Shown: positions 24,201 to 36,535 of the stretch, in pieces
How positions within the stretch are numbered: position 1 is the stretch's first letter
Layout of the letters: the number at the start of each line of letters is the position of its first letter
From: Gordionus sp. m RMFG-2023
Lineage: Eukaryota; Nematomorpha; Gordioida; Chordodea; Parachordodidae
Reading direction: 5' to 3'
Assembly: GCF_954871325.1 (NCBI RefSeq)
Contig: NC_088775.1
Location: 80,825,561-80,889,560 of the forward strand
DNA: 64,000 nucleotides
The notes under the pieces: generated by a model
What the model was told of the DNA's origin: nothing
The model's database searches: none
Seen by the model: only the letters and a program-made list of their open reading frames with translations
Position numbers and translations under genes: made by a program

Positions 24201-25048
24201 GTTTGGAATTAATAATACCCCATTTTTTATCTGATTGATGTGGTTTGATAAGTATCAAATCAAAAGGATATCAAAAATTTAATAAAAACATGTGGGGTTA
24301 AAAGATTTTTTCTATACCACTGATAATAAAATGACGGTTTATGGTATGGATAAAAGAGATTTGAAATATATATTTGTTATTTGTTAAAAATAAGTTATAA
24401 AAAAATGTAAATTGTGTTTACCACGGATAAAATGAATTATTTATGATTGTAGATAAAAAAAATTTTTTTTGTTAGTACAAAGAGACATTGTTGAACAATG
24501 TATAAAATTTTTTTTAAAAAATATGTAAAAAAAATAAAATAAATAAAAACTTAAATAAAAGGGGACATTAATGACTTGTTGACCTTGTCGTTGATTATGA
24601 ATTTTTTTGTGTATCTTATTAATTAATTTAATAGAATATTGAAATGTGGTGATAAAATTTTTTTTTAAAGAAAAGAAATATGTGTTTTGAGATAAATAGT
24701 TATATTAGGTCATATTGAAAGGTGGTTTGGTTTTTGAAATTATTAGTAATTTTTTACCATGTTGGTACATTAAGTTATAGTATTTATTATAAATGTATCA
24801 TATTGAAAGGTTTTTGAAATTAAAATTAATAATTTTTACCATGTTGGTACATTAAGTTAAAGTATTTATTGTAAATATATCATATTTAAAGTTTTTTGTT
24901 TTAAAATTAAAGTTAATAATTTTTACCATGTTGGGTACAATATGTTTAATTCTTAATTTTAGTATAAAAGTGGTGAATTTAAAATAAAATTAATAATATT
25001 TTTTTTTGTAGAAATATTTTGTTAATTTATATTAAATTCTCCTATCTT

Positions 25049-25258
25049 ATTATGAAGACCCAATCCCAATTAATCAACTTCAAGAACCACTTTATACAGA
25101 TAACTATTATTCCAAAAGACATGGGTATGCGGTTTGATACCTCCAATTCTATAGAAGGAATGCCCCACATGAATAATGTTACCGAGGTGCGTAAAAGACG
25201 ATGCTTTAGATGCAATTCTGAGGATCATCTGATTCAACAATGTCCTTCTAGCGCTTAG
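25049..25258 (+). pseudogene. Fossil gag-like zinc-knuckle fragment, right arm
   Basis: Inverted copy of the fragment at 23190-23396, with the same CCHC knuckle and only a few residue differences. It is followed by a basic stretch and then the LTR-like block of the right arm. Confidence 0.7.
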
Positions 25259-26198
25259 TTTTACAAAAAAAGTACGAAAAAGGATAATGGCAATAAAAAC
25301 TTTCTCAAGAATTGTTCAATGGTTATGGGTCAAGGAAACAAAATGGGACGTCTGATGAACAAAAGAAGGATTGATATCCTGACAAAAAAATGGAACAAGA
25401 TAAGCCAGATGAAAGGAAGAATGCAACAAACCTAAATACCCAAAGATCAACCTAAGATATGGATCAAGAGCGGAAAACCTACATTTCTCCCATTGACCAA
25501 CAAATTTAGGCCTGAGAAAAATTGATACTCGATGGCTAAGACGAAGAACCGTGTACCTCAAATATCCAAAATTAAAGAAAATCTTTTAATTATTTTGTTA
25601 ATATGAATATTATAATAATTATTATAAGTATTTGTATATTTAAATTTCATTAGGGTATGTCACTGGCCCATAAAGGGGTGACATGTCCTAGTTTGTAATA
25701 GTTATTTTTGATATTTAATTTAATAATTAAAATGTCAATCAAAAAATCATTTTTATTTTATTTTGTTAAAAAAATCCCTTATGTGTTTTATGATATAAAT
25801 GATGGGAACATATTTTCTTCGATTAACAAAACAAGACATATTTTTTCGTTTTGAGTTTTGTTTTTATTGATAAAAGATCGTCATTTTTTTTATATTTGAA
25901 GAATATGTAATTATAATATATGATAATAGATCATGATTAATTTTTTTATGAAAATATTAATTTTTCTGGATTATGTAAATTAATTTTTTGATAATTAATT
26001 TGTTTTATTGGATTAATTTTTTTGCAATCAATTTCTTTATATAAATTGAATAAAGATATTTAGCTTTGAAAATAGTGTATGTTTTGAGGGTTTAAGTTTA
26101 AATCTCTTACTTACTATTAATTAACTTTCTTTAAAAGATATTTAGTTTTGAAAATAGTATATGTTTCAAGGGTTTAATTTTAAATATTTTACTTACCA

Positions 26199-27230
26199 TT
26201 AATTAACTAACTTTTTAAACATCTTTGATATTTTATAATTGTGTCTTACCATTATAACATCATTCTCTAGAGTTACCTGACTTAATTTGTGTCCACAATT
26301 TTTTAATATTTGTCCTCCCCATTTTTTATGTTTACTATCAAACAATCTGGTCCAAACCTTTTGTCCCACTGGAAACTTTATAGGTATAATATCTAAGGGT
26401 AAAATATTCATAGTAACTTTTTGCTTTAAACAATCTAAGGGCACTTTGGTTCTCCCTAAGAATAATTCCACAGGTGTTGCCCTCTTTATTTCGAAAATTG
26501 AGGTAATATAATTGAGACATGTAAGCCTCATCTTTGTGGGTTCCAGCCTTTTTAATCCAATTTTTAACAATGGCTACCATCCTCTCAGCTTGTCTAATAG
26601 AGCTGGGATGATATGGTGGAGCAAGAATGTGTTTTGTCTGTGACTCAACACAAAACTGTTTAAAATCCTCACTGATGAAGTTTAGACCTCGATACTATTG
26701 TATCAGGTAACCCGAACCGGGCATATAATTCTCTTAATTTTTTAACAACAATTTTTGTTATATATCCATGTACTTCTGCATATTCTATCTGTCATAAATG
26801 ATACTTTTTTTTAATATAGTTTAAATGTCAATCATTTTAAATGATATATTTTTTTATCGTTTTTGAAAAAAAGTGATTTTTTTTAGAATATAATTAATTT
26901 TTTATGAAAATGATTATTAATATTTTTTTTGAAATTAATTGTAATTTTTTTTGTTGAATTACTAATAAAGATGAAGATTTTATTATATTTATGATTTTAG
27001 TGATTTGAATAAATGATTTCTATATTTAGATCATTGCCTAGGTCTTTTTATTTGTTCTCTAGTTTGTCATTTACATTTCTGTTTTTTTGATTTTTGTAAT
27101 TTCGTCTTTTTTGACACTATCCACTTAGAATACGAATCTACCACTAAAAAATATGTTTTTTTATCTAAAATTATTTTTCTCATTGTTTGAAGTTTTCCGC
27201 GATTTTATTTATCTTCACAAATCAATACAA
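26199..27230 (-). pseudogene. Fossil Gypsy integrase
   Basis: Pieces of an integrase catalytic core are recognisable (VVDSYSKW near 27120-27150; LYARFGLPDTIVS near 26700-26740), followed by a C-terminal domain with GQKVWTRLFD and RHNYKIS (26199-26570). The sequence ends at the outer edge of the LTR-like block of the palindrome, as expected for pol running into a 3' LTR. It is broken in several places and old. The + ORF at 26287-26511 is its shadow. Confidence 0.7.
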
Positions 27231-27699
27231 GAAGTTTTATATTTTTTTTAAAAAAAATAATTAAAAAAAAAGATTAATTGTGTTTTTTTTTCTCCTTTTT
27301 TAGGGTTTATATAATTTCTAAAATTATTCAAATAAAAATTTATTAATAATAAAAAAAAATAATATTACTCCTTACAACGATGAATTGGTAAAAAAAATTA
27401 TAAATTTATTAATAATCAAACAATAATAAAATATTCAACGATGACTTTAAAAAATTTAATTTTTACGACTAATAAAAAAAAATACATATATAACAGATAC
27501 AAAGGATTTTGAGATCATTTGATTATATAAAATTGGATATAATAATATTCTCTAATTCAATGCACCAATCTATCTATTATCAAAATAATCAATACGGCAG
27601 GAAACGACAGAGTAAGAAATCAATATGGATACGTTCCCATGGTTTCTTTGATTTAGGCCAAAATTGCCCTACATCTTTACGGGGCATAGAGGCACTTTT

Positions 27700-29826
27700 T
27701 TTTCATTCATTTTTATTATACTTCAATATATATACACATTCATAATTCAAAATGAAATAATTTAAATTTTAAATATTTTATTCAATCGAACGATCATAAT
27801 ATCTTCTAAAATATCATCCTTGAGATTTCCACGTAAATTAGACAATATGTATTTCAAAGAAGAAAATCCGCGTTCTACGCTGACCTAAAATAGATAGTTA
27901 TCTTTATAATATATAAATTATTGTACCTGTGTCGCCGGTACAGCCATGACGAATCTAGACAAGGTATACAATTCAGGATATATTAGAGAATTTTCCTCCC
28001 AGAATGTTAAAATATTTTTATCCCTTTTATTTCTTATAACTTCTGAGAATTTTTCAATTAAAGATACAATCGATATTTTTTTCACCTTTCTATCTGATCC
28101 TGATGATAATTTTATTTTTTTTTCTCTATCTAATAATAAAATTTCGAGATCGTCAATATTACTATCATCATTACTATCGCTACAACCATTAGATGTTGAA
28201 GCCTCCAATGTATTGTTAATAATAGAGTTATGGTTATGCCATAAATCGTCGAGATGGTCTATTGCCATTTGCTTTTGTTCAATACTTAATAGAACTTGAT
28301 ATCGAGGATTTAAATATATTGAGGCATACATAACACTATTTTTCAAATATTGTTGCTCTCGTATTTTCATGTTTTCTAATATTTCGTAAGAAAAGGAACT
28401 TGTAAATTTTTCTAATTCTAATCGACATCTCACCCATATGCCATAAAAATCGGATAAACACAACTGTTCTGACTGCAATCGTAATGTAGTAATTTTCAAA
28501 GGAACCAACACCCTAGTAAGGTCTTTGATTTGATTCCAATCATCCTCTGACAAAATGATTTCACATGATCCTATAATAAAATCATCACAGAAAGCTTTTA
28601 AACTTATTAATCGCTCTAGCATCATACAGATAGAGGACCAACGGGTTGTGCAATCTAATATTGCCATTTGCCTTTTCATGGATTTTAATATTCGTACAAT
28701 TGTAGGAGTTCTTAAATATTTAGCAACATCCCTTGCTTTGTCAATTATAGTTTTAAAGATATTATTTTTGAGGGAATCATTAATAGCTAATTGTAGTGTG
28801 TGGGCTGCACATCTGATACAGTATATCTTCGTGGAAAAATCTTTTATTATCTCCGGTATGTCAAATTCACTTATGTCCTCAAAATTATTATCATCATTAT
28901 TTATATCTATATCATCCATTTCGTCCAATGAACATTCATTTAATAATTTAATAGATTTGACTAGATTAGCACCATTATCCGTAGTAATGGTATAAACGTT
29001 TCTTAAAGGAATATGGAATTTATTTAAAGTTTCTATTATCATTCTTTTTATATTTTCAGAAGTTGAACTTTCTCCCTCATTGCTAAATTTCTTAAGGTTA
29101 TATTATTTCCTTTAATATATTGTATATTTATTCCTAAAATATTTCTCCCTAATCTTTGGGCGGAATCTATTTTTAATGAAATTAATTTGTTTTTTGTTTC
29201 TTTTATAATTTTTGCTTGTATTTTTTTCGATTCATCAACCACTAAGCCCTTAATTTTAAAACGGTTAATTGATGTTCCAATTGCCTTACTAATAGGATCA
29301 ATAATTTTTTTTAAACCGGAATCCTCAAGAATATTGAAAGGTCTTCCATTTATTGTAACAAGCTCAACTAAAGCATTCATCAAATTCTCCTCAGACATTT
29401 GAATATGAATGCTTTTTTTTAGGCAAAAAGCATATTAATAAATTTACATAATAAAATATTATTACTTACACTAGAAAATAATTTATGGTATCAATCTCTA
29501 AATAAAATGAAATGAAGTCCAGGAAGAAAATCAAAAGAAAAGCGCGAATATAAAATAAATGATTTCACGAAAAAAATTAATAAAATTATAAAATTTTATA
29601 TTATTTTTAAAATTAATAAAATTATAAAAATTTTATATTATTTTTAAAATTAATAAAATTATAAAAATTTTATATTATTTTTAAAAATAATATTTTTACA
29701 TTATTTAAAAAAAAATTTATATGTTAAAATTTTTACCCTGAACCCTTGAACCCTCCACTTTTTAAAAGGGTTCGGGTTCAGCCAAAATACGAGGGTTCAG
29801 GGTCCGGGTCCGGGTTCACATCCCTG
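27700..29826 (-). mobile_element. hAT transposon, GGGTTCGGGTTC family, transposase-bearing
   Basis: The right end, read on the minus strand, starts CAGGGATGTGAACCCGGACC (29826 downwards) with GGGTTC-rich subterminal sequence, the same family as 45869-46385 and 30390-31831. The left end near 27700 lacks a recognisable terminus and is probably truncated. The element carries the transposase at 27780-29398. No target duplication was found. Confidence 0.65.
27780..29398 (-). pseudogene. hAT transposase, nearly continuous, one frame break
   Basis: The N-terminal piece 29048-29398 includes SLKIDSAQRLGRNILGI. The main frame 27918-29042 begins near SENIKRMIIETLNKF and has TDNGANLVK, CAAHTLQLA (the hAT C-x2-H motif region) and TRWSSICMMLERL. 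A 43-nt GT-AG intron (about 27885-27927) joins it to the C-terminal dimerisation segment with SVERGFSSL. The two main pieces are offset by a single-base frameshift around 29050-29075. No BED finger was found upstream, so the DNA-binding N-terminus may be lost. Length and motif order otherwise fit a full hAT protein of about 520 residues. The + ORFs at 27946, 28555 and 29187 are shadows. Confidence 0.85.
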
Positions 29827-30018
29827 CTTTTATCAATAAAAACAAAAGTCATAACGAAAAAAATATGTCTTGTTTTGTTAATCGAAGAAAATATGTTCCC
29901 ATAATTTATATCATAAAACACATAAGGGATTTTTTTAACAAAATAAAATAAAAATGATTTTTTGATTGACATTTTAATTATTAAATTAAATATCAACAAT
30001 AACTATTACAAACTAGGA
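29827..30018. repeat. Solo copy of the LTR-like block
   Basis: Matches the terminal block of the 20190-26215 palindrome, for example AACAAAACAAGACATA on the reverse strand and AACTATTACAAACTAGGACA at its end. It is flanked by the hAT right end at 29826 and by a GTAACG-family hAT-like end at about 30020-30090. Confidence 0.65.
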
Positions 30019-30092
30019 CAGTTACCTTTTAAATCAAATAGCATATTTTCCTCAAATTGTAACACCGTTACTTTACAGCATTACTTATAATT
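30019..30092. mobile_element. Isolated end of the GTAACG hAT-like family
   Basis: On the minus strand it reads AATGCTGTAAAGTAACGG, matching the left end of the ERK-intron element at 2404. Only the terminus is recognisable. Confidence 0.5.
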
Positions 30093-30389
30093 TAATATCT
30101 ATAGATTAAAAATTGGCTAATTATTAATGATGCAAGGTGCTAAGGATTTAGGTGAATTTTTTTTTTCTTGCAATTTATCAACTTATTAGCTCCAATATTT
30201 AAAACCATTTCTGAGTATTACTAAAGCATATTACCTACAAATTGAAGCCTTTTGTGAGATAATTCATATCACTTTTTAAAAGTACCACATTAATTTAAAA
30301 AATGAAACATTTTATGGAAAAATATCGCACTACTTAATTTATAAATTACAATAAAGCTCAAAATAGTATTATAAGACTTAATTATTTTC

Positions 30390-31831
30390 AACGGCTGTGA
30401 GCCCTCCTAAAAATAAATTCAGGCTTGGGTTTAGTGTAAAATCTCTAAACACGGCTCGGACTCAGGGTGACCAGAAAAATGATGACTTATAAAATTTAAT
30501 TAAATTACCAAAACATCATTTTTTTTAAAAATTTATTTTAATTAATATTGACATAAAAATAATTTATCATCATATACATAATATATATAATACTGCAATA
30601 AAATTAAATATTTTATATTTCTATTTTAAAAATTTTATTTAGCGAATTATATCATCTAAAATATCGCCATTAAGACTTCCACTTAGGTCCTACAATAAAA
30701 ATTTTAATAATGAGAATGATCGTTCAAATTAACCTAGTAATGTTTAATATAATATATATTTGTATTGCTAGGACACCTAGAACAATTTTTGCCAACGTGT
30801 ATAATTCTGATAAATTAAGCTATTCTTTTCCAAAAAGTCTAGATATTTGTATCCTTATTAATTCTTTTAATGTGTATAAAAATTTATAATAATAAGACCA
30901 TTTGAATCTGTTCACTTTGATGTGTGTTAATAAATTTATTTTTTTCTTTTGCTAATAGCAATTTTTTAAAATCATCAAGATCATTTATAGCTGAAATTAA
31001 TGTTGATGCATTCAATAATATATGTTTTCCCCGTAATTCCGTTAAATGAGCTCTAGCAACCTCTTCCTGATCAATGGTTAGAGGATTTGATATCTGTGGT
31101 CTAAATGTAGTGATGCATAAAGAATATTATTATTTAAATAAGTATCCTTTCTCATATGCCCTATTATCTCATTCGAAATATTATTGTCTATTTTTTCCAA
31201 TTCTGCAAGGTTGTCATCTTAATTTGTTCCGAAACTTCAGCTATGATAGCCATTGAATCCCATTTTATTTCCTATAAAATAACCTACGATGTTGTAACAA
31301 AGTCCAAACAAAAATCTTTCAATTTTAACAATCGATCCAGGATATCGTAAAATGATGGCCATCTTGTACAATCAATTTTTGCCTTAGGTTATTTCAGTAA
31401 TTTCAAGATTCTAACGATCGTTGTAGTTTTTAAAAATTTTACCACTTGCCTTTCTCGGGTCAATAATTGATTTTGCATAACTTGTCTCTAAAATTATTAA
31501 CGATTATCTCTAATGTGTGTTGTGCACATCGAATGCTATAAACATTTGGAGTTAAATCTTTCAACATCTGGTTTTGATTAAATTCGCACCATTATCGGTT
31601 GTTATAATGTTTAGTTGTTTAATTGAATATCAAATTTGAAAAAATGATCAAAAAATGTTTTTTTTAAATAAGAAAACAATTGTTTAAAATTAAATTAAAT
31701 GTTTTTATATTATATTACAATTAACATATTTTTAAAATAAAAGTTTAAAAATAAAAATTAAAAAAATGCTTAGAACCTGAACCATAAATTTTAAAAAAAA
31801 ATTCCGTCAAGGCTTCGGGTTCTCAACCCTG
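30390..31831 (-). mobile_element. Decayed hAT element of the GGGTTCGGGTTC family
   Basis: The left end near 30390 (GTGAGCCCTCCT...) and right end at 31831 (GGGTTCTCAACCCTG) match the ends of 45869-46385 with more substitutions. The interior holds scattered minus-strand transposase homology to the copy at 27780-29398, for example around 30790-30830 and 31340-31380. The open frames at 31074-31350 do not represent the transposase. It is older than the neighbouring copies, and no clear target duplication remains. Confidence 0.6.
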
Positions 31832-32230
31832 ATTTTAAAATATATATCAAACTTATTTTTACAGGTGATTTAATATTTTTTATATAAGATGTAATGCCAA
31901 ACCATATCACTAATGGTGAAAATTTTTCCCTTACTGCAATAACTACTTTCTACTAAAAATAATTATATTTTTTAACAATAAAAATTTTATAAAGAAACAA
32001 ATTTTTTACTTTATCTGTCAAAATATTTTTCAATAAATATAGTTTTTTTACATGGTAAATTCTTAAAGACGAACATTTTTGTTATTTAATAAATTACTAG
32101 CCCTTTTTAAAGAACTTCTTAATTTGGTATTTAATTTAAATTTATCTGAAGCTAGAATAGCACGTTTTCAAATTATTCAATTCGCTATTAAAAAATACCT
32201 CATATTTTATAACCCATCAATTTTTTTATG
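31832..32230. other. AT-rich spacer
   Basis: Between two decayed hAT elements. Nothing recognisable beyond low-complexity AT sequence. Confidence 0.3.
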
Positions 32231-33600
32231 CAAGGGTGTCCGGACCTGTTTGTGGAAATTTTTTTGTATCTGATTTTTCGGCCCTGCCCATAATTATTTT
32301 TACCTGTACTTTGAAATATATTTTGTAGAAATTGTACTGTAAAATTTTATAAAGAAAATCGACTTTAATTTTTCAACTTTGAAAATATTTTCATTAGTTT
32401 TCGAGATATTTTGCAAATTGTCTATCCCAAAAATATTTTTGCCTTGCTTATGGACTCGGTTATGCCAACCTATAGCTCAAATGCTCTAAAACACAAATAT
32501 TTATCAAATTTGAAATATTGCTTGAGTGAAAGTCTATTAGTTTTAATTACGATATGATATTAATCTTTAAGTAGATCTCGTAAATTACAAATAATATTCC
32601 ATTTCTTTTTAGAATTATTTGAATAGAAAAATAAATTTGGCAAAAATACTTTTATAAACAATTTCTAAAAGGCAAAATCGAAATTAGATAATTTGAATGA
32701 TCGATATTTAGGTCTTAGTAGTAAGCCATATCATAACTTAACCTTCTAAGGTTTTAAGAGTACAAAAACCGTAACTTTAAACCTCATGTTTTTGCTTAAC
32801 TCTCTTTCTCGCAGCTAATATTATATTTTCTTGCAGGACGGATTTGTTTTTGAAATTTTTTTAATGGGCTGGGCTTGGGTCTAAAATTTTAACTTTTAAA
32901 TTTAGCTTATTTTAAGGATATTTGATAGGACAAATATAACAATACACAATTCTACATATGTTGAAGAGTGCTAATTTTGTTTTTATTGCTTTAATAAAAT
33001 TTATATTATGTATAATAGTTATATTAAAATAAATAAAAAATGGCATAAAACAATTTATATGTATTCTCAGGATATAATAATAGATAATCATAATCAAAAA
33101 ATTAAATTGATTCAATGTTAAAAATGTCAAGACATATTCACGGAAAGTAGGGTATTCACATTTATCTAGACATAACAAATCAAATTGATAATAAAATTTT
33201 CTTCTTTTTATTCAAAAAAATGATAAAGCAATTGTTGATAATATTATTTTTAAATGAAAATATAGATCAAAATTTTGTATATTATACTTAAATATTATAT
33301 AATGATTACTAATAAAATATTATATTTCCATTATTATTATATCAACATAAGTATATATAAAATAATTTAATGGGCTTGAGCCGCTTTCGGGATTTTTTTT
33401 TAATACTAAATGCGGGCTGGGCCTGGATGCCACACCAAATATATTTGATAATTAAATTTAAAAAATATTTTTATAAAAATATCCTTCCTTCTAATGCTCA
33501 TGTTGAGTACTTGTTTAGTTTTGCTAAACAGGATTTAGCGAGAAGTGTGGCTACTTTTCTGATTCAAATTTAGAAATTTGCTACTTTTGAAGCAAATAAA
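32231..33600. mobile_element. Decayed hAT element(s), GGGCTGGGCC-type ends
   Basis: A CAAGGGTGTCCGGACC terminus at about 32231 and GC-rich blocks at 32861 and 33371-33437 (GCGGGCTGGGCCTGGATG) resemble inverted, nested hAT ends. At 33484-33573 (+) the translation PSNAHVEYLFSFAKQ resembles the C-terminal dimerisation motif of hAT transposases. The ORFs at 32912-33178 and 33370-33573 are otherwise uninformative. Boundaries are approximate. Confidence 0.45.
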
Positions 33601-33639
33601 GGATTATAAAATTTTTAAAATAAAAAATATGATATTAGT

Positions 33640-34200
33640 ATTGTGTACTCCATATTATAAAAATTTAAACCCTTTTAAAAAGGTGAGTAAGCAACTATGA
33701 TATCCGCCCTACTTCATATCTGACGACCCTTTTAATCTCAACTTTAATCACTTAACTAACCATATTATTTATTTCCTATTATCTTATTCCAATTATTTTG
33801 AATATAATGATATTTAAAACCTTATTACATTAATTAAATATTATTAATTTATATTACATTATTTTTAAATATATATTAGAGATCTGCAAAATTAGGCCCG
33901 ATGCAGATCACTAATATATATAGTAATTTAATTTTAATAACATTTATATTTTAAGTATAGAATATTGAACTTGAATAGACTATTTAAATAATCGCAGCAT
34001 TTACAATTTACCTAGGCATTTGAAATATATTTTGAAATCTAGTAATTTAAACATAATTTGTTAGGATCATTTTTTTTATAGATAATGAGTGAAATAACAT
34101 CTTATATTACCTTTGATTTTTGTTTTAATAAAATGCGCCATCTTCCGTAAATATTATCGAATCTATATTTTCTTATTCTAATTATCCGCTAACATGGGAT
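33640..34200. other. AT-rich spacer
   Basis: No ORF or recognisable element. It precedes the GC-richer LINE-like fragment. Confidence 0.3.
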
Positions 34201-34210
34201 TACACTTGCG

Positions 34211-34489
34211 TTGATTTTGCAGCCATCTAACCTCTCATTTTCTGCTATCGAAAAGGCAGAAATCCTTAAAAAAAATAAATACGCTGGCCTCGCCAACACT
34301 TTGTTCATTCCTATCGTTACCAATACCCTAGGCATGTTTGGAAACGAGGCCCTCAATTTCATCAAAATCATAGGGAAAAAAATGAGACAGATCTTAGGGG
34401 ACCCCAATGAAGGATTTTACCTTCGCCAGCAGATTTCCCTGGAAATTTGCCGGTCTAATTTTTTAAGCATTCATTCTTCTCTTGGATGA
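34211..34489 (+). pseudogene. Probable LINE (non-LTR) reverse-transcriptase C-terminal fragment
   Basis: A 92-codon frame, conspicuously less AT-rich than its surroundings, with ANTLFIPIVTNTLGMFG and a following segment ending FYLRQQISLEICRSNFL. This matches, from memory, the conserved tail of an invertebrate non-LTR polyprotein, where a '...PIA.ETLG..G...F...LG.R.....G' segment precedes '...LRQRIS.A.QRGNA'. Nothing upstream encodes the polymerase core, so it is a 5'-truncated copy, the usual LINE outcome. The opposite-strand ORF (34189-34407) is a shadow. The exact clade cannot be named. Confidence 0.45.
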
Positions 34490-35038
34490 TATATACCCAC
34501 CTTTTTTTAATATATATATATATTTTTTTTATAGTATCCATTTTAATATATATTTTTTAATCCTCTGTAAATTATATAATTTATTTTATAATATTTTTTT
34601 TAAAAATAATAAAAAAGTCGAATATCAAATTATTTTAAATATAATTGTATTAAAGATTTAAACTATTATTATATTAAATGAAATATAATTATTAATTCAT
34701 ATTACATAAATATTATTTTGACATTGTGCCATCGAGAATACTACACAATTTAGAATATATTTTTTTTATTCAAATGCCAAATTATTACAATCAAAAAATA
34801 AAACGAATTAAATTTTATAATCACGAAAAATATGAATTTTTAAAAATAAAACAGAAAAAGAAAATAATGAATTCAAAAAAATGAATTTTTATTAACTAAA
34901 AATAAAATAGAAAAGAAAATAATGAATTCAAAAAAAATGAATTGAAATATTACAATTTTGCTTCCTTATCTATTTGCACTCTTTTCATCATCTCCATTTC
35001 AGATCCATCAAACTGTCTTACTCTAATTTTCTCTATCA

Positions 35039-35233
35039 TTATTGCACTATTCGGCAAAATCTCCTAAAATCTTCATATCCCATCACCGAAATGGCCGCGC
35101 CTGTATCAAACAACATAGATATCATCTTCCCATTTATATTAAACCACACTTTCGGACTCTGAAGATATACTTGTTCCTCTTTATCATCCTCCCACAACAT
35201 CTTCACAACCATTTCTCTCCTCTCCGTTCTCAA
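35039..35233 (-). pseudogene. Fossil retropepsin-like protease
   Basis: Contains FDTGAAISVMG, the D-T-G-A active-site loop of retroelement aspartyl proteases, preceded by VWFNINGKMISML. A fragment of a broken element. Confidence 0.75.
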
Positions 35234-35331
35234 CTCCTCAGCCTGAATTCTCTTTTCCTCACAACTATATAGTCGTCCCCTCTCGCAATCTCTCGCCTAA
35301 TGTCCTTCTCTTCGGCATTTAAAACATGATT

Positions 35332-35616
35332 TTATTTTCGCCTTTTGATGCTACCCCCGCCACACTCCTCACATTGATCGCATTTGAACTTTCTCCCCTC
35401 TGTGGAAACCCTTTTCTCGTTATTTCCCATATTACAATCTTCCTTCCTATGTCCAAATCTACCACATTCAGCGCATCTCACTCGGTCATGTTTACTTGGA
35501 CAAAATGTTGAAATGTGACTACTCTGACCACATTCAAAGCATTTCATATTTCGACAGTTAATCGCTATATGCCCCTTTACACCAAATTTGTAACAAACCA
35601 TATTTCTGCCTCTCAA
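35332..35616 (-). pseudogene. Fossil gag zinc-knuckle array
   Basis: Several cysteine/histidine knuckles are visible, including CFECGQSSHISTFC and CAECGRFGHRKEDC (both C-X2-C-X4-H-X4-C), followed by a further cysteine cluster. Multiple knuckles are typical of some Gypsy/BEL-type nucleocapsids. It lies just upstream of the protease fragment on the same strand. Confidence 0.75.
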
Positions 35617-36084
35617 CGCCTCAATACTCTACGTCCTCGGTAAACGGTCATACTTCTCTCATCGTCATTTTCATTGTTTATCCTCCCAATTTCATCATCA
35701 TTCACCCATCCTTTCATTATCTCTTGCACCGGTAACCACGTTACTCTCCCCAATCTATCATCTTCACCATTATGCCCTTCCACCAATAATGAATGTGCAC
35801 GTATTCTAATATTTCTTTCTCTTCCTATTTTTCTTCCTTAGTATAAACTGCGCAACCATATCACCAATACAATCACGGCCCGCAGTATATTGTCTGTAAC
35901 TCCACATATTTTGTTGTTTTAAAACTCTTCATTTAAAATTTTTAAATATTTAAATCTCGAAAAAAAAATCTTTACCAAGAATATTTTTACTACTTGCAAC
36001 GTTAAACAATAGGAAATAATTAGTAAAATTAACACTAAAATGATGTAACAGTACATAACCCTGATTTACACCTTTTTCATTACT

Positions 36085-36240
36085 ACTTCCAATAATGACG
36101 GTCACTTGTTTCACAATTCTTCGCTACTAATTCTAATAATTGACGGTTACTTGTTTACAATTCTTCGCTACTACACCTAATAATTGACGGCCACTTGTTT
36201 CAATTCTTCGCTACTACTAATAATTTATGGTCACTATTTC
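36085..36240. repeat. Tandem repeat, three to four units of about 55-60 bp
   Basis: Units share GACGGTCACTTGTTTCACAA or close variants followed by TTCTTCGCTACTA. It lies between the primer-binding-like site and the gag remnant of the LTR fossil, so it is probably part of its untranslated leader. Confidence 0.7.
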
Positions 36241-36535
36241 TACTACAAAGTCCAATAACCACAGTGCTCCACAGATTTTCCACAAAATAAAAATATAATA
36301 TCAAAGAAAAATTTTGTTTTTACCTTCTATTTTTGGTTTTGGTCCACGGCACCAACTATCACGTTGTGCCGTTTCTTTGAGGAATATGACACAGTAGGGA
36401 ATATTACACAAGAATTCCTTTTATTTTAACTTTTTTAAACATAAAAAGAAACGAATTTTTATAATCAAAAAAGAAAATAATGAAAAAAAAAAAATGAATT
36501 GAAATATTACAATTTTAAGCGAATAAATTTAAAAA

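Larger units (their letters stand above)
20190..26215. mobile_element. Gypsy-type LTR fossil arranged as a large palindrome
   Basis: The left arm (about 20190-23640, including the 2.1-kb hAT insertion) and right arm (about 24725-26215) are inverted copies, each about 1.3-1.5 kb without the insertion. From centre outward each arm has an AT-rich segment with repeated ACCATGTTGGTACA motifs, then a gag-like zinc-knuckle piece facing outward, then a terminal LTR-like block. The spacer (about 23640-24725) contains reverse-transcriptase/RNase H-like sequence. The LTR-like block recurs at 29827-30018. The right arm also has a roughly 85-bp direct duplication near its outer end. The element is broken in several places and incomplete; arm divergence of several percent suggests moderate age. 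Confidence 0.7.
34735..36535 (-). mobile_element. LTR-retroelement fossil with gag-protease remnant
   Basis: Terminal repeats of roughly 170-235 bp lie at about 34735-34970 and 36364-36535 (shared ATGAATTGAAATATTACAAT and a TTGTGCC edge). On the minus strand a primer-binding-like TGGTGCCGTGGACC (36341-36354) follows the 5' repeat. Then come leader tandem repeats (36085-36240), a zinc-knuckle region (35332-35616) and a protease (35039-35233). Reverse transcriptase and integrase are absent, so the element is internally deleted. It is broken and moderately old. Confidence 0.65.

Noticed and set aside
20190-26215. Polinton or other large DNA-virus-like element
   Set aside because: Long inverted arms are present, but the contents are Gypsy-type pieces; no polymerase B, packaging ATPase or capsid sequence is seen.
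27946-29402. Plus-strand ORFs opposite the hAT transposase (up to 146 codons)
   Set aside because: The minus strand encodes recognisable hAT motifs; the plus frames are shadows.
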